Below, one piece after another: positions 15,388-22,260 of a stretch of 22,260 nt of DNA. Made by a program: the position numbers and the translations under genes. The notes beneath the pieces are model-generated. The model ran no database searches. It had not been told where the DNA came from and saw only the letters and a list, made by a program, of their open reading frames with translations. Each line of letters starts with the position of its first letter. The stretch's first letter is position 1. The stretch lies in assembly GCA_937916125.1 (NCBI GenBank), contig CALGGE010000058.1, positions 1-22,260 on the forward strand. Reading direction: 5' to 3'. The DNA comes from an uncultured Elusimicrobia bacterium. Its GTDB lineage: Bacteria; Elusimicrobiota; Endomicrobiia; Endomicrobiales; Endomicrobiaceae.

Positions 15388-16719
15388 TTACTTATTAAAC
15401 CACAAATTTTTTAACCATCTTTTCGTTGCTGCCGCAAACTTATTATTCGAGAAAGAAAAATTCCATCTGTTATTATTTATATTGTAAGAAGATTTCTTTG
15501 CGGATTTTTTTCTTGTGTTGCCTCCGGGAATAATACCGAGCTGCTTGGCAACTTTTTCAAATTTATCGAGAATCATTTCCAAATGCTCGTCGGTATGCGT
15601 TGCCATATAGCTTGTTCTTATAATCGCCTGTCCTTCCGGAACAGCAGGGCTTACTATAGGAGAAGCAAAAATTCCCTCCTCAAACAACATTGCACACATC
15701 TGGAAAGCCTTCATATCTTCACCTACCGTAATAGGGATAATAGGCGACTCGGAAGTTCTTGTATCAAATCCGAGTGACTGAAAACCTTCTTTCATTTTGT
15801 TGGTGTTTTCCCACAGTTTTGCTCTTCTTTCGGGTTCATTCTGCAATATATCCAAAGCAACGTCTATAGCACCTACGCATGCGGGCGGAAGACTTGCCGT
15901 AAAAATTAACGATCTTGCCGTATGCTTAATATATGTAATAACTTCACTTCTGCTGGCGATAAAACCGCCTATGGAAGCAAGTGATTTTGAAGCCGTAGCC
16001 ATAAGCACATCAACTTCGGGTTCCATATTAAAATATTCCCCCGTCCCTTTACCGTTTTTACCCAAAACTCCGAGAGAATGAGCTTCATCAACATAAACTC
16101 TTGCACCGTATCTTTTTGCAAGTGCCGATATTTCGGGAAACTTTGCTATATCGCCTTCCATACTGAATATTCCGTCAACAACTATCAAAGCGGTTGTGCC
16201 TTTAGACTGAACTTTTGCAAGCTGTCTTTCCAAATCCGCCATATCATTATGACGAAATCTTAACATTTCTCCGCCGAAAGATAATCTGCAACCGTCTATA
16301 ATTGAGGCATGGTCAAGCTTATCGGTTATAACATATTCGCCCTTGCCTACCAATGACGACAATGCACCGAGATTAGAATGATGTCCGGTAGTAAATAAAA
16401 TTGCAGCTTCTTTACCGACGAATTTTGCAAATTTTCTTTCTACTTTTTCATGTAAATCGTTAGTTCCGTTAACAAACCTTGAACCCGTGCAGGATGTTCC
16501 GTATTGTTTTGCCGCAGCAACGGAACCTTCTATTACTTTCGGATGGTCTGCAAGTCCCAAATAATTATTTGAGCAAAGAACTATTTTTTCCTTGCCGTCA
16601 ATTTTAACAACGGGGCCCTGAACGGTCTCTACCCTTTTAAAATACGGATAAATACCTACCGATTGTAAATCTCTTACCGCCGTAAATTTTGTGCATTTTT
16701 CAAAAATATCGTTTGACAT
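15388..16719 (-). CDS. spt: Serine palmitoyltransferase-like α-oxoamine synthase
   Basis: This PLP enzyme of the BioF/KBL/SPT family would condense serine with an acyl-CoA to 3-ketosphinganine. It has 443 residues. The N-terminal GIYPYF (22-27) is typical of SPT-type members. The active site is complete: DHAS with His137, DEAHSLG with Asp211 and His214, ASKS with the PLP-binding Lys245, and RTSYMATHT (368-376). RFRHND (154-159) is also usual in SPTs. Residues ~397-443 are an extra basic tail (GGNTRKKSAKK then aromatic/basic residues) not expected in soluble BioF and possibly membrane-associating. AAGGAG precedes the ATG. It lies between the CerR-like and ceramide-synthase-like genes, which favours SPT over BioF (no other biotin genes nearby) or Kbl (no tdh). 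Confidence 0.85.
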   Translation of the reverse strand: MSNDIFEKCTKFTAVRDLQSVGIYPYFKRVETVQGPVVKIDGKEKIVLCSNNYLGLADHPKVIEGSVAAAKQYGTSCTGSRFVNGTNDLHEKVERKFAKFVGKEAAILFTTGHHSNLGALSSLVGKGEYVITDKLDHASIIDGCRLSFGGEMLRFRHNDMADLERQLAKVQSKGTTALIVVDGIFSMEGDIAKFPEISALAKRYGARVYVDEAHSLGVLGKNGKGTGEYFNMEPEVDVLMATASKSLASIGGFIASRSEVITYIKHTARSLIFTASLPPACVGAIDVALDILQNEPERRAKLWENTNKMKEGFQSLGFDTRTSESPIIPITVGEDMKAFQMCAMLFEEGIFASPIVSPAVPEGQAIIRTSYMATHTDEHLEMILDKFEKVAKQLGIIPGGNTRKKSAKKSSYNINNNRWNFSFSNNKFAAATKRWLKNLWFNK

Positions 16720-16745
16720 AAAAACTCCTTATTACCGGATTTGTT

Positions 16746-17720
16746 TTAAAAATATTTATTTACCAAATACCAATTGTATGTTATTTTTGCTCCAATTTCA
16801 AGTTTTTGGAACTCTATGCCCGTATCTTTTATTACATCGGAGTTATCCGCAGTCCAATAGGTTTGCAACATTTCGACTATTTTTTCCCTGCTTAAGACTT
16901 GCGGTTTTTTGGTAAATTTCGCAACAATTTCATAAAATGCCGCCGTGGATTTAAAAATAAAATCAAACAGCATTATCGGAATTGTTTTGATGTTATTTGC
17001 TTTTGCAATTGTTTCCGCGACGCTTTTCCATGTATAAACATTCCCGTCACAAAGATAATAAGTTTTATTATCGGTTTTTGTATTATTAATTGCATCGGAA
17101 ATCACTTCGGCAATATCTTTTACAAAAACCAATTGGATAAATCTTTTTGCAAAAGTCTGCGGTTTCAAATGATGTTTTACCAAATTAAAAAATATAAAAA
17201 TATCTTTATCTCTCGGTCCGTAAACGGATGCCGGTCTTATAACCGTATAAGGAATGTGTCCGGAAAGTTTTTTTATTTCCTGTTCCGCAAGAAGTTTGCT
17301 CTTTCCGTATAAAGAAACGGGATTTTCTTTTTCCGTTAATTGTTTCGGAGTTTCCGTTTGGCTCGGTCCCATTGCCGCTTGTGAAGAAATAAAAATAAAC
17401 TTTTTTATATTGCTTTTATTTTTAACGGCAGCATTGACAAGATTTCGTGTTCCGATAACATTTGTTTTTTCGTAACCTTCCCAATTTAATGCCCTTACAA
17501 CGCCCGCACAATGAACGACAACATCAAACTTTGAAAGAAGTTCGGTTAAATTTTGCTCGTCGTCAAGAGATGTATATTCATAATTTATTTTAAAATCTTT
17601 AATATATTTGATATCGGAAGTTTTCCTTACCAATGCCGTTACTTCGTAACCGTCACCGACAAGTTTCCCGACAATATGACTACCGACAAAACCGGTCGCC
17701 CCCGTAATTAAAATTCGCAT
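16746..17720 (-). CDS. NAD(P)-dependent extended SDR, candidate 3-ketosphinganine reductase (CerR-like)
   Basis: The 324-residue protein has the nucleotide-binding GATGFVGS (7-14), HCAGVV (70-75), the catalytic serine region FISSQAAMGPS (110-120), YGKSK (Tyr138, Lys142) and VIRPASVYGPRD, an intact extended SDR active site. By sequence alone it is a nucleoside-sugar-epimerase-like reductase. Directly upstream of an SPT-like gene, such enzymes include CerR, which reduces the ceramide-pathway ketone in Caulobacter. GGAG is well spaced before the ATG, which lies 22 bases after a tRNA gene on the same strand. It is the first protein gene of a three-gene run (gaps 26 and 1 bases). The alternative is a UDP-sugar epimerase, but the substrate-binding half is not typical of GalE. 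Confidence 0.78.
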   Translation of the reverse strand: MRILITGATGFVGSHIVGKLVGDGYEVTALVRKTSDIKYIKDFKINYEYTSLDDEQNLTELLSKFDVVVHCAGVVRALNWEGYEKTNVIGTRNLVNAAVKNKSNIKKFIFISSQAAMGPSQTETPKQLTEKENPVSLYGKSKLLAEQEIKKLSGHIPYTVIRPASVYGPRDKDIFIFFNLVKHHLKPQTFAKRFIQLVFVKDIAEVISDAINNTKTDNKTYYLCDGNVYTWKSVAETIAKANNIKTIPIMLFDFIFKSTAAFYEIVAKFTKKPQVLSREKIVEMLQTYWTADNSDVIKDTGIEFQKLEIGAKITYNWYLVNKYF

Positions 17721-17742
17721 ATTTAATTCTCCATAAAAAAAT

Positions 17743-17814
<72 letters not shown>

Positions 17815-17858
17815 ACTTACAAAACAATTTTAAGAACTTCAACGTTTAAGACCATAAG

Positions 17859-17887
17859 ATTGTATTATTTTTGTTATTAAAAGTCAA
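17859..17887 (-). promoter_or_regulatory. Near-consensus promoter for tRNA(CAT) and probably the sphingolipid genes
   Basis: On the minus strand TTGACT (17887-17882, 5 of 6) is followed after exactly 17 bases by TACAAT (17864-17859, 5 of 6). Predicted start is near 17851, about 37 bases before the tRNA. No other good promoter is visible in the 22 bases between the tRNA and the CerR-like gene, so the enzymes are probably read from this promoter as a tRNA-mRNA transcript. Confidence 0.75.
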
Positions 17888-17930
17888 GAAAAATCACGAA
17901 GCATTTTTGAGGTACGGAACGGCGGTGAGG

Positions 17931-18776
17931 TTATAAACAGAAACCTTCGATGAAGCCTTTGTAAGAATAAAAAATTTTTTTTAATTTATCTTTTTCAAAA
18001 AATATCACCTTAAAAATTACGGGAATCATTAACCCGCGTTTTATAAAAAGAGCCGTCATCCTAAACGGTTTAAAAAAGAAATATTTTTTTGCAACATACA
18101 CCGCATTTCGTGCGATATAATATCTTCTTACGTAAGAATAATTGTAGGAACGGGAATTTTCTTCTTTATTACCCAAAGAATGTATAAAAAAAATTTTTTT
18201 GGCCGTTTTAAATTTAAAACCGTTTTTTCTTAATCTCAAACAAAATTCATAATCGATAAAATCAATAAAAAGTTTCTCTTCGAAAAAACCGACAATTTTA
18301 AAACACTCCGTTTTTATTAAACTTCCCGAAGTAATTATAAAATTATCCTCTTTCCAAAAAACTTCATTACCGTCAAACGTTTGAATATCCGTTTTATCGT
18401 TATAGGTCTTTTCTCTGTAAGACGGAGCTATAATCATTACTTTGTCTTTATCTTCCTGCTTCTCATAGGAATTAATCAACGTTTTATACGTATCAGGAAA
18501 AAATTCGCTGTCCTGATCAAGCGTTAACAGCCACTTATAGCCTTTTTCAACGGCATATTTTGCACCCTGATTGATTGCGGCCGCAACACCTAAATTTTTA
18601 TCGTTATAAATTACGGTTACTTCTTTTGAAAGTTCGTTTAACAGTTTTTTGGAATTTTTGTCAAAAGAAAAGTTATCGACAATTATCAATTCATCAACCT
18701 GTTCTTTAATTGAATTGTATAATTTTAAAATTTTATTATCGGGATTGTAAGATACTATTATTGCAAGAATATTCAT
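17931..18776 (-). CDS. GT2-family glycosyltransferase (rhamnosyltransferase-like)
   Basis: The 281-residue GT-A fold enzyme begins ILAIIVSYNPD (3-13) and has IIVDNFS (31-37), the nucleotide-sugar/metal motif LTLDQDS with Asp87/Asp89, and the acceptor-site motif FIDYEFCLRLRKNG (173-186). These are typical of the RfbF/WbbL-like rhamnosyltransferase branch of GT2. The C-terminal ~60 residues are basic and hydrophobic (KKYFFFKPFRMTALFIKRGLMIPVIFKVIFF), suggesting inner-membrane association. A dTDP-rhamnose donor would fit with rfbB ~4 kb away, but the donor is not proven. No Shine-Dalgarno precedes ATG 18776; the promoter lies only ~14 bases upstream. Confidence 0.9.
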   Translation of the reverse strand: MNILAIIVSYNPDNKILKLYNSIKEQVDELIIVDNFSFDKNSKKLLNELSKEVTVIYNDKNLGVAAAINQGAKYAVEKGYKWLLTLDQDSEFFPDTYKTLINSYEKQEDKDKVMIIAPSYREKTYNDKTDIQTFDGNEVFWKEDNFIITSGSLIKTECFKIVGFFEEKLFIDFIDYEFCLRLRKNGFKFKTAKKIFFIHSLGNKEENSRSYNYSYVRRYYIARNAVYVAKKYFFFKPFRMTALFIKRGLMIPVIFKVIFFEKDKLKKIFYSYKGFIEGFCL

Positions 18777-18789
18777 TTTACAGGTTTAC

Positions 18790-18818
18790 ATTATACATTA
18801 TTTGTATAAAAATTAAAA
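18790..18818 (-). promoter_or_regulatory. Promoter of the glycosyltransferase gene (very short or no leader)
   Basis: On the minus strand a perfect TATAAT lies at 18795-18790, 13 bases before the ATG at 18776. The best -35 at 17-base spacing is only TTTTAA. Transcription would start ~6-7 bases before the ATG, leaving no room for a Shine-Dalgarno. Confidence 0.5.
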
Positions 18819-18831
18819 GTTATTTTTTTAT

Positions 18832-18860
18832 TTGCTTAAATATAAAAACTTTTATATAAT
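18832..18860 (+). promoter_or_regulatory. Promoter of the histidine kinase gene (predicted leaderless mRNA)
   Basis: TTGCTT (18832-18837) is followed after 17 bases by a perfect TATAAT (18855-18860). The kinase ATG is at 18870, so transcription would start within about 3 bases of the start codon. No Shine-Dalgarno is present. Confidence 0.6.
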
Positions 18861-18869
18861 TAGCGGAAT

Positions 18870-21017
18870 ATGTACAGCTTATATCAAATATTTATATATA
18901 TTTCCGCAGCGGCAATAATTTTTTTAACGGGATTTGTTTTTTACAAAAACAAATTTAATTTTTTATCGAAGAGTTTCGGACTTTTAAACTTATCTTTTCT
19001 GATTTGGCTTTTGTCTTACGCCAATATTCATTCTTCTCCGAACAGATTTACGGCTTATCTTGCCGCACATGTAGGTTTTGCAGGAATAATCCTCGTACCG
19101 TTGTTTCTATCCGTATTCCTTTTTAATTTTATCAATATAAAAACATCCGAGAAAACGAAATATATATTCGGATTTTTTACTATGCTGTTTATTATATTGA
19201 ATTTCTTTTCCGACCTTTTGATATCAAATATCGAAATTACCGAATGGGGAATGTTCCCCTCTGCCGGAAGTTTATTTTTTGTTTTTTTAATCTATTCTTT
19301 TTTCGTGTTTTTTTATGATATTTTCACTGCCTACAAAAATACGCAGAACCCGGAAATAACATCGATAAAAAAGCAAAAAATTATTTATCTCATATTAATT
19401 TATATAGCATACTTCATATTTTTTGTATTCGATAATTTGTTTTTTTACAATATATTTAATTTTGAACCGACGTTTTATTTATCGATACTTTTCTGCTCCG
19501 TCCTCATAACCGTAATAATTTCGAGTTACAATCTTTCAAACATAAAAGTAACATTAATAAAATTCTTTATTTTCATTTTTATGATGTTGCTTGTTTTCAT
19601 ACTGTCCAACTACATATTAATTTCATCAACAAACATTTACGTATCCAGTTTTATAATTCTTACGATAACGCTGGCATTTTTTACTTTTTATAAAAAGATT
19701 ATAACAATAGCCGAAGATATTTTGTTGTCGCAAAACAAGCACTATCAAAATCTTTTAATCCATGCTGCCAGCGGCATGGCAAGAGAACATAACATCGACA
19801 GACTTTTAAAACTTATATCCGTTATAGTTTTAAAAACCGTAAAAGTTTCGTTCGTGGCAATATTTTTGGAAAACAAAAAACAAAAGAACTTTGAAATAAA
19901 AATATTCAGGGCTTTTTCAAACGTAAACGAAGAAATTATATTTTCGTACGATTTTGACCATCCTTTTGTAAACTTCATAAAACATAAAGAGAATCCGTTT
20001 TTATTTGACGAAATTCCTCAATACATAGCACGTTCCATAGTACTTCCTCTAAGACCCGGAATGATTATACCGTCATTTTTTGAAGACATTAAAGGCTTTA
20101 TGATAATAGGAGAAAAAAACAACAAAGATGTTTTCACCAAGGAAGACGCAATAGTATTTAAAATGCTTGCCAGACAAACTTCTCTTGCCGTAGGAAATTG
20201 TCTGTTCTTTGAAGAATATAAACATGCTCAGGAAAAAATATCGGCTGCCGAAAAATTGGCTTCCATAGGCGGACTTGCCGAAGGAGTAGCACATCAAATA
20301 AGAAACAGACTTCACCAATTTTCCATTATCTCCGGAGAGCTGAAATACGAAATAAAAGATTTTGAAGAGAAAAACAAAAAACTTATTGACGACAACAAAA
20401 AACTTAACGAAACATTTAATTATATAAGAGAATTATCGTTATCTTTAAAAAGCAACGTTGAAAGAATAAATGAAATTATCAGAGGTATTTTGGATTTTGC
20501 GAAAATGGAAGCCAAACATACAATGTTTGAAAATTTTTTATTTAATGAAGTGGTTGACTTGGCTTACGATATGCTGAAAATAAAACATAATATTCCCGGC
20601 AATTTAAATTTTGTCAAAAATTTTGACGGCACCGATACAGTATTCGGAATAAAATCTCAAATATTGGAAGTAATATATAATCTCATAGATAACGCTTTTG
20701 AAGCAATTGAAGAAAAAAGCAACACTTTATCAAAAGAGGATGCGGTTAAGATTCAAAACAAAATAGAAATATCGCTTATAAAGAAACCCGATGTAACGGT
20801 TATACACGTATATGACAACGGAATAGGAATAAAAGAAGAAAATGCAAGCAAAATATTCATTCCGTTTTTTACGACGAAATCGTCGAGAAAATCCGGAACG
20901 GGGATAGGAATGTATATCGTAAAACGACTTATTAACGAAAATCATAAAGGAAAAATTCATTTTGAATCAAAATATATGGCAGGGACTTCAATATTTATAG
21001 AGTTGCCAAATCAATAA
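18870..21017 (+). CDS. Membrane-bound sensor histidine kinase with GAF domain
   Basis: The 715-residue protein has a hydrophobic N-terminal half of about eight transmembrane helices (residues ~5-275), resembling the histidine-kinase N-terminal 7TM sensor type. A GAF-like domain follows (~290-455). The HisKA dimerisation domain has H-box His475 in AHQIRNRLHQ, preceded by KLASIGGLAEGV. The ATPase domain is complete: N-box NLIDNAFEAIEE, G1 DNGIGI, F-box FIPFFTTK, G2 GTGIGMYIVKRL. The H-box is unusual in having Gln for the common Glu and Arg for the common Pro (HEIRNPL in most kinases), but the phospho-accepting His is present. It is followed on the same strand by a response regulator and a GAF-HD protein. 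The signal sensed is unknown. Confidence 0.93.
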   Translation: MYSLYQIFIYISAAAIIFLTGFVFYKNKFNFLSKSFGLLNLSFLIWLLSYANIHSSPNRFTAYLAAHVGFAGIILVPLFLSVFLFNFINIKTSEKTKYIFGFFTMLFIILNFFSDLLISNIEITEWGMFPSAGSLFFVFLIYSFFVFFYDIFTAYKNTQNPEITSIKKQKIIYLILIYIAYFIFFVFDNLFFYNIFNFEPTFYLSILFCSVLITVIISSYNLSNIKVTLIKFFIFIFMMLLVFILSNYILISSTNIYVSSFIILTITLAFFTFYKKIITIAEDILLSQNKHYQNLLIHAASGMAREHNIDRLLKLISVIVLKTVKVSFVAIFLENKKQKNFEIKIFRAFSNVNEEIIFSYDFDHPFVNFIKHKENPFLFDEIPQYIARSIVLPLRPGMIIPSFFEDIKGFMIIGEKNNKDVFTKEDAIVFKMLARQTSLAVGNCLFFEEYKHAQEKISAAEKLASIGGLAEGVAHQIRNRLHQFSIISGELKYEIKDFEEKNKKLIDDNKKLNETFNYIRELSLSLKSNVERINEIIRGILDFAKMEAKHTMFENFLFNEVVDLAYDMLKIKHNIPGNLNFVKNFDGTDTVFGIKSQILEVIYNLIDNAFEAIEEKSNTLSKEDAVKIQNKIEISLIKKPDVTVIHVYDNGIGIKEENASKIFIPFFTTKSSRKSGTGIGMYIVKRLINENHKGKIHFESKYMAGTSIFIELPNQ

Positions 21018-21031
21018 AGTTTTGCTATAAT
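21003..21031 (+). promoter_or_regulatory. Strong internal promoter for the response regulator
   Basis: TTGCCA (21003-21008, 5 of 6 matches) and a perfect extended -10 TGCTATAAT (TATAAT 21026-21031) are separated by 17 bases. The -35 lies inside the last codons of the kinase gene. The predicted start near 21038 gives a ~53-base leader. Confidence 0.75.
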
Positions 21032-21090
21032 ATTCATGGTATTTAGTAATATCAATTTATGCCTGTAAATGATATACAGAGGTTTAAGTT

Positions 21091-21447
21091 TTGAGTAAAA
21101 AAGTTTTAATTGTTGATGATGAAGAAGAAATTCTTGCTTTTATGTCAAGGTTTTTAAAAAGGCTTGACATCGAGGGGGTAGTTGCCGTTTCGGGTGAAGA
21201 AGCGTTGGAGAAATACAAAAATGAAAAATTCGACTGTGTATTTCTTGATGTACATTTAACCGGAATCAGCGGAGTGGAAGTACTTAAACAAATAAAAGAA
21301 AAAGATGCCGACGCAAAAGTAATAATTATAACTGGCAGTATCAGTTCGGATAACAAAGACAGCCTCTTGGCTATGGGAGCTTTGGATTATTTACAAAAGC
21401 CTATAGACTTAGCGGACTTCAAAGAAAAAATTTTAAAATATTTATAG
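21091..21447 (+). CDS. Single-domain response regulator (CheY-like receiver)
   Basis: The 118-residue protein is a complete receiver domain and nothing else: acidic pocket VDDEEE (8-13), phospho-acceptor Asp53 in FLDVHL, Thr81 in IIITGS, and Lys103 in LQKPID. The start is TTG at 21091, with AGAGG 8-12 bases upstream; no ATG is available in the correct place. With no output domain it must act through a partner. The adjacent kinase and GAF-HD protein are the obvious candidates upstream and downstream. It has its own strong promoter, so it may be made in excess over the kinase. Confidence 0.94.
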   Translation: MSKKVLIVDDEEEILAFMSRFLKRLDIEGVVAVSGEEALEKYKNEKFDCVFLDVHLTGISGVEVLKQIKEKDADAKVIIITGSISSDNKDSLLAMGALDYLQKPIDLADFKEKILKYL

Positions 21448-21451
21448 TGCA

Positions 21452-22260
21452 ATGGAAGAAAAAGATTACAAGGTATATCTATCAAAAGTAGCAAAACAGA
21501 TGATTCTCATCCACGATGCCAATCTCTTGTCAAGGTTAATAATAAGAACTTTAACAAGACAGTTGGACCTCAAGCATTCCGGTGTTTTCATCTATAACAA
21601 AATCAAACAAGAATACATAATTAATATTTCTCGAGGGAGAAAAGGGCTTAAAATACCCGTCGGGTTTACAAAAATAACAAAAAACAATCCGATAATAAGA
21701 TTTTTTTTGGACAAAAATATACCGGGAAACAAAGATTTCATTTCGGCCGCTCAAATAGCAAAACTGAAAGTGTACTACAAAAACACTCCCGAAGCTTCGA
21801 ATTTTTATGCGGCTCTTGAAGACGAACTTTATATGTACAAAGCAAATATGATTTTCCCAGGATTTTTCAGAAAAGATTTGATAGTATTATTTCTGTTGGG
21901 CGATAAAGCCGATAATTCCGAGTTCAGCAACGACGATATAGAATTTTTAACCGTATTGTCGTCCGATGTGGTTATGGCAATACAGAACGCAAAACTTTTT
22001 GAAGATATAAAAAAACAACTTTACGTAAACAAACAGCTGTTCTTAAATACCGTTGAAACTTTGGCAAAAGCCATAGATATAAAAAGTGCTTATACGCACG
22101 GGCATATCGAAAGAGTAATGGAATATTCAATGATATTATTGAAATATATTCCGACAAATCTTACAAAAAATTTTGAAGACTTTGAAAACTCGTTAAAGAT
22201 ATCGGCACTTTTACACGATATAGGAAAAATCGGCATTCCCGCAAGCATACTTAATAAAAC
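21452..22260 (+). CDS. GAF-HD domain protein, probable HD-GYP c-di-GMP phosphodiesterase (3'-partial)
   Basis: The frame is open from ATG 21452 to the end of the window (269 codons) without a stop, so the gene is cut. Residues ~15-185 form a GAF-like sensor domain (LLSRLIIRTLTRQLDLKHSGVFIYN, with LTVLSSDVVMAIQNAKLFEDIKKQL at its end). After a linker helix the HD domain begins (AKAIDIKSAYTHGHIERV), with the metal-binding HDIGKIGIP at 255-263. HDxGKxxIP, together with the preceding THGHxxRV helix, is the HD-GYP pattern. The GYP triplet itself would lie beyond the window. HD-GYP enzymes hydrolyse cyclic-di-GMP. It starts 4 bases after the response regulator, so it is probably coupled to it. No good Shine-Dalgarno is visible. 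Confidence 0.87.
   Translation, partial: MEEKDYKVYLSKVAKQMILIHDANLLSRLIIRTLTRQLDLKHSGVFIYNKIKQEYIINISRGRKGLKIPVGFTKITKNNPIIRFFLDKNIPGNKDFISAAQIAKLKVYYKNTPEASNFYAALEDELYMYKANMIFPGFFRKDLIVLFLLGDKADNSEFSNDDIEFLTVLSSDVVMAIQNAKLFEDIKKQLYVNKQLFLNTVETLAKAIDIKSAYTHGHIERVMEYSMILLKYIPTNLTKNFEDFENSLKISALLHDIGKIGIPASILNK

Noticed and set aside
15388..16719. Annotation as BioF (8-amino-7-oxononanoate synthase) or Kbl
   Set aside because: The family fold is shared, but no biotin or threonine-degradation genes are nearby, the N-terminal GIYPYF and RFRHND patterns and the flanking CerR/bCerS-like genes favour SPT. BioF remains the main alternative.
16899..17312. 137-codon plus-strand frame rich in Phe, Cys and Asn
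   Set aside because: It is the antisense shadow of the CerR-like gene; its odd composition is what reverse-complemented Lys/Asn/Thr codons give.

Overview
**Source.** The bulk of this window is an AT-rich (roughly one third G+C by eye) bacterial chromosome segment with compact, operon-like gene packing. The gene set points to a diderm heterotroph. It includes a TPR protein with a LolB/LolA-like tail next to ispE, dTDP-sugar and glycosyltransferase genes, a probable sphingolipid operon, and a SpoVG protein. The mix would fit a gut or rumen Elusimicrobiota (Endomicrobia-like) genome. This is a tentative impression from gene content; no marker gene here settles it.

**Left edge (1-~540).** Bases 1-24 are the 3' end of the Illumina Read-1 adapter. 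The next ~515 bases are about 50% G+C and encode phage-tail-type proteins. At ~530-550 this foreign piece runs in frame into an AT-rich TPR gene. The resulting 802-codon reading frame is best read as a library or assembly chimera, not a natural protein.

**Plus-strand block (~540-7031).** TPR/LolB-like protein, ispE and spoVG are followed by tRNA-Gln(TTG). A very good promoter (3939-3967) then starts a nucleoside-salvage operon: MTA phosphorylase, cytidine deaminase and a Na/Pi cotransporter. A strong hairpin at 7037-7071 ends it and also serves the convergent minus-strand operon.

**Minus-strand housekeeping block (7054-14126).** Read right to left: rfbB, an SPFH/prohibitin-like membrane protein, rlmN, and a patatin-like phospholipase; then rpsO, pnp, accB (biotin carrier) and a small winged-helix protein. 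The rpsO-pnp spacer can fold into a long hairpin resembling the RNase III-processed pnp leader of enterobacteria.

**Sphingolipid block (14277-17887, minus).** One near-consensus promoter precedes tRNA(CAT), a CerR-like extended SDR, a serine-palmitoyltransferase-like enzyme and a GNAT acyltransferase of the type shown to be bacterial ceramide synthase. Together these three enzymes would cover serine + acyl-CoA to dihydroceramide. This is the most interesting system in the window.

**Right end (17931-22260).** A GT2 glycosyltransferase and a membrane histidine kinase diverge from a ~90-bp spacer. Their predicted promoters lie so close to the start codons that both mRNAs may be leaderless. The kinase is followed by a single-domain response regulator with its own strong promoter, and then by a GAF-HD (probably HD-GYP) protein that runs off the window. 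This looks like a phosphorelay feeding cyclic-di-GMP turnover.
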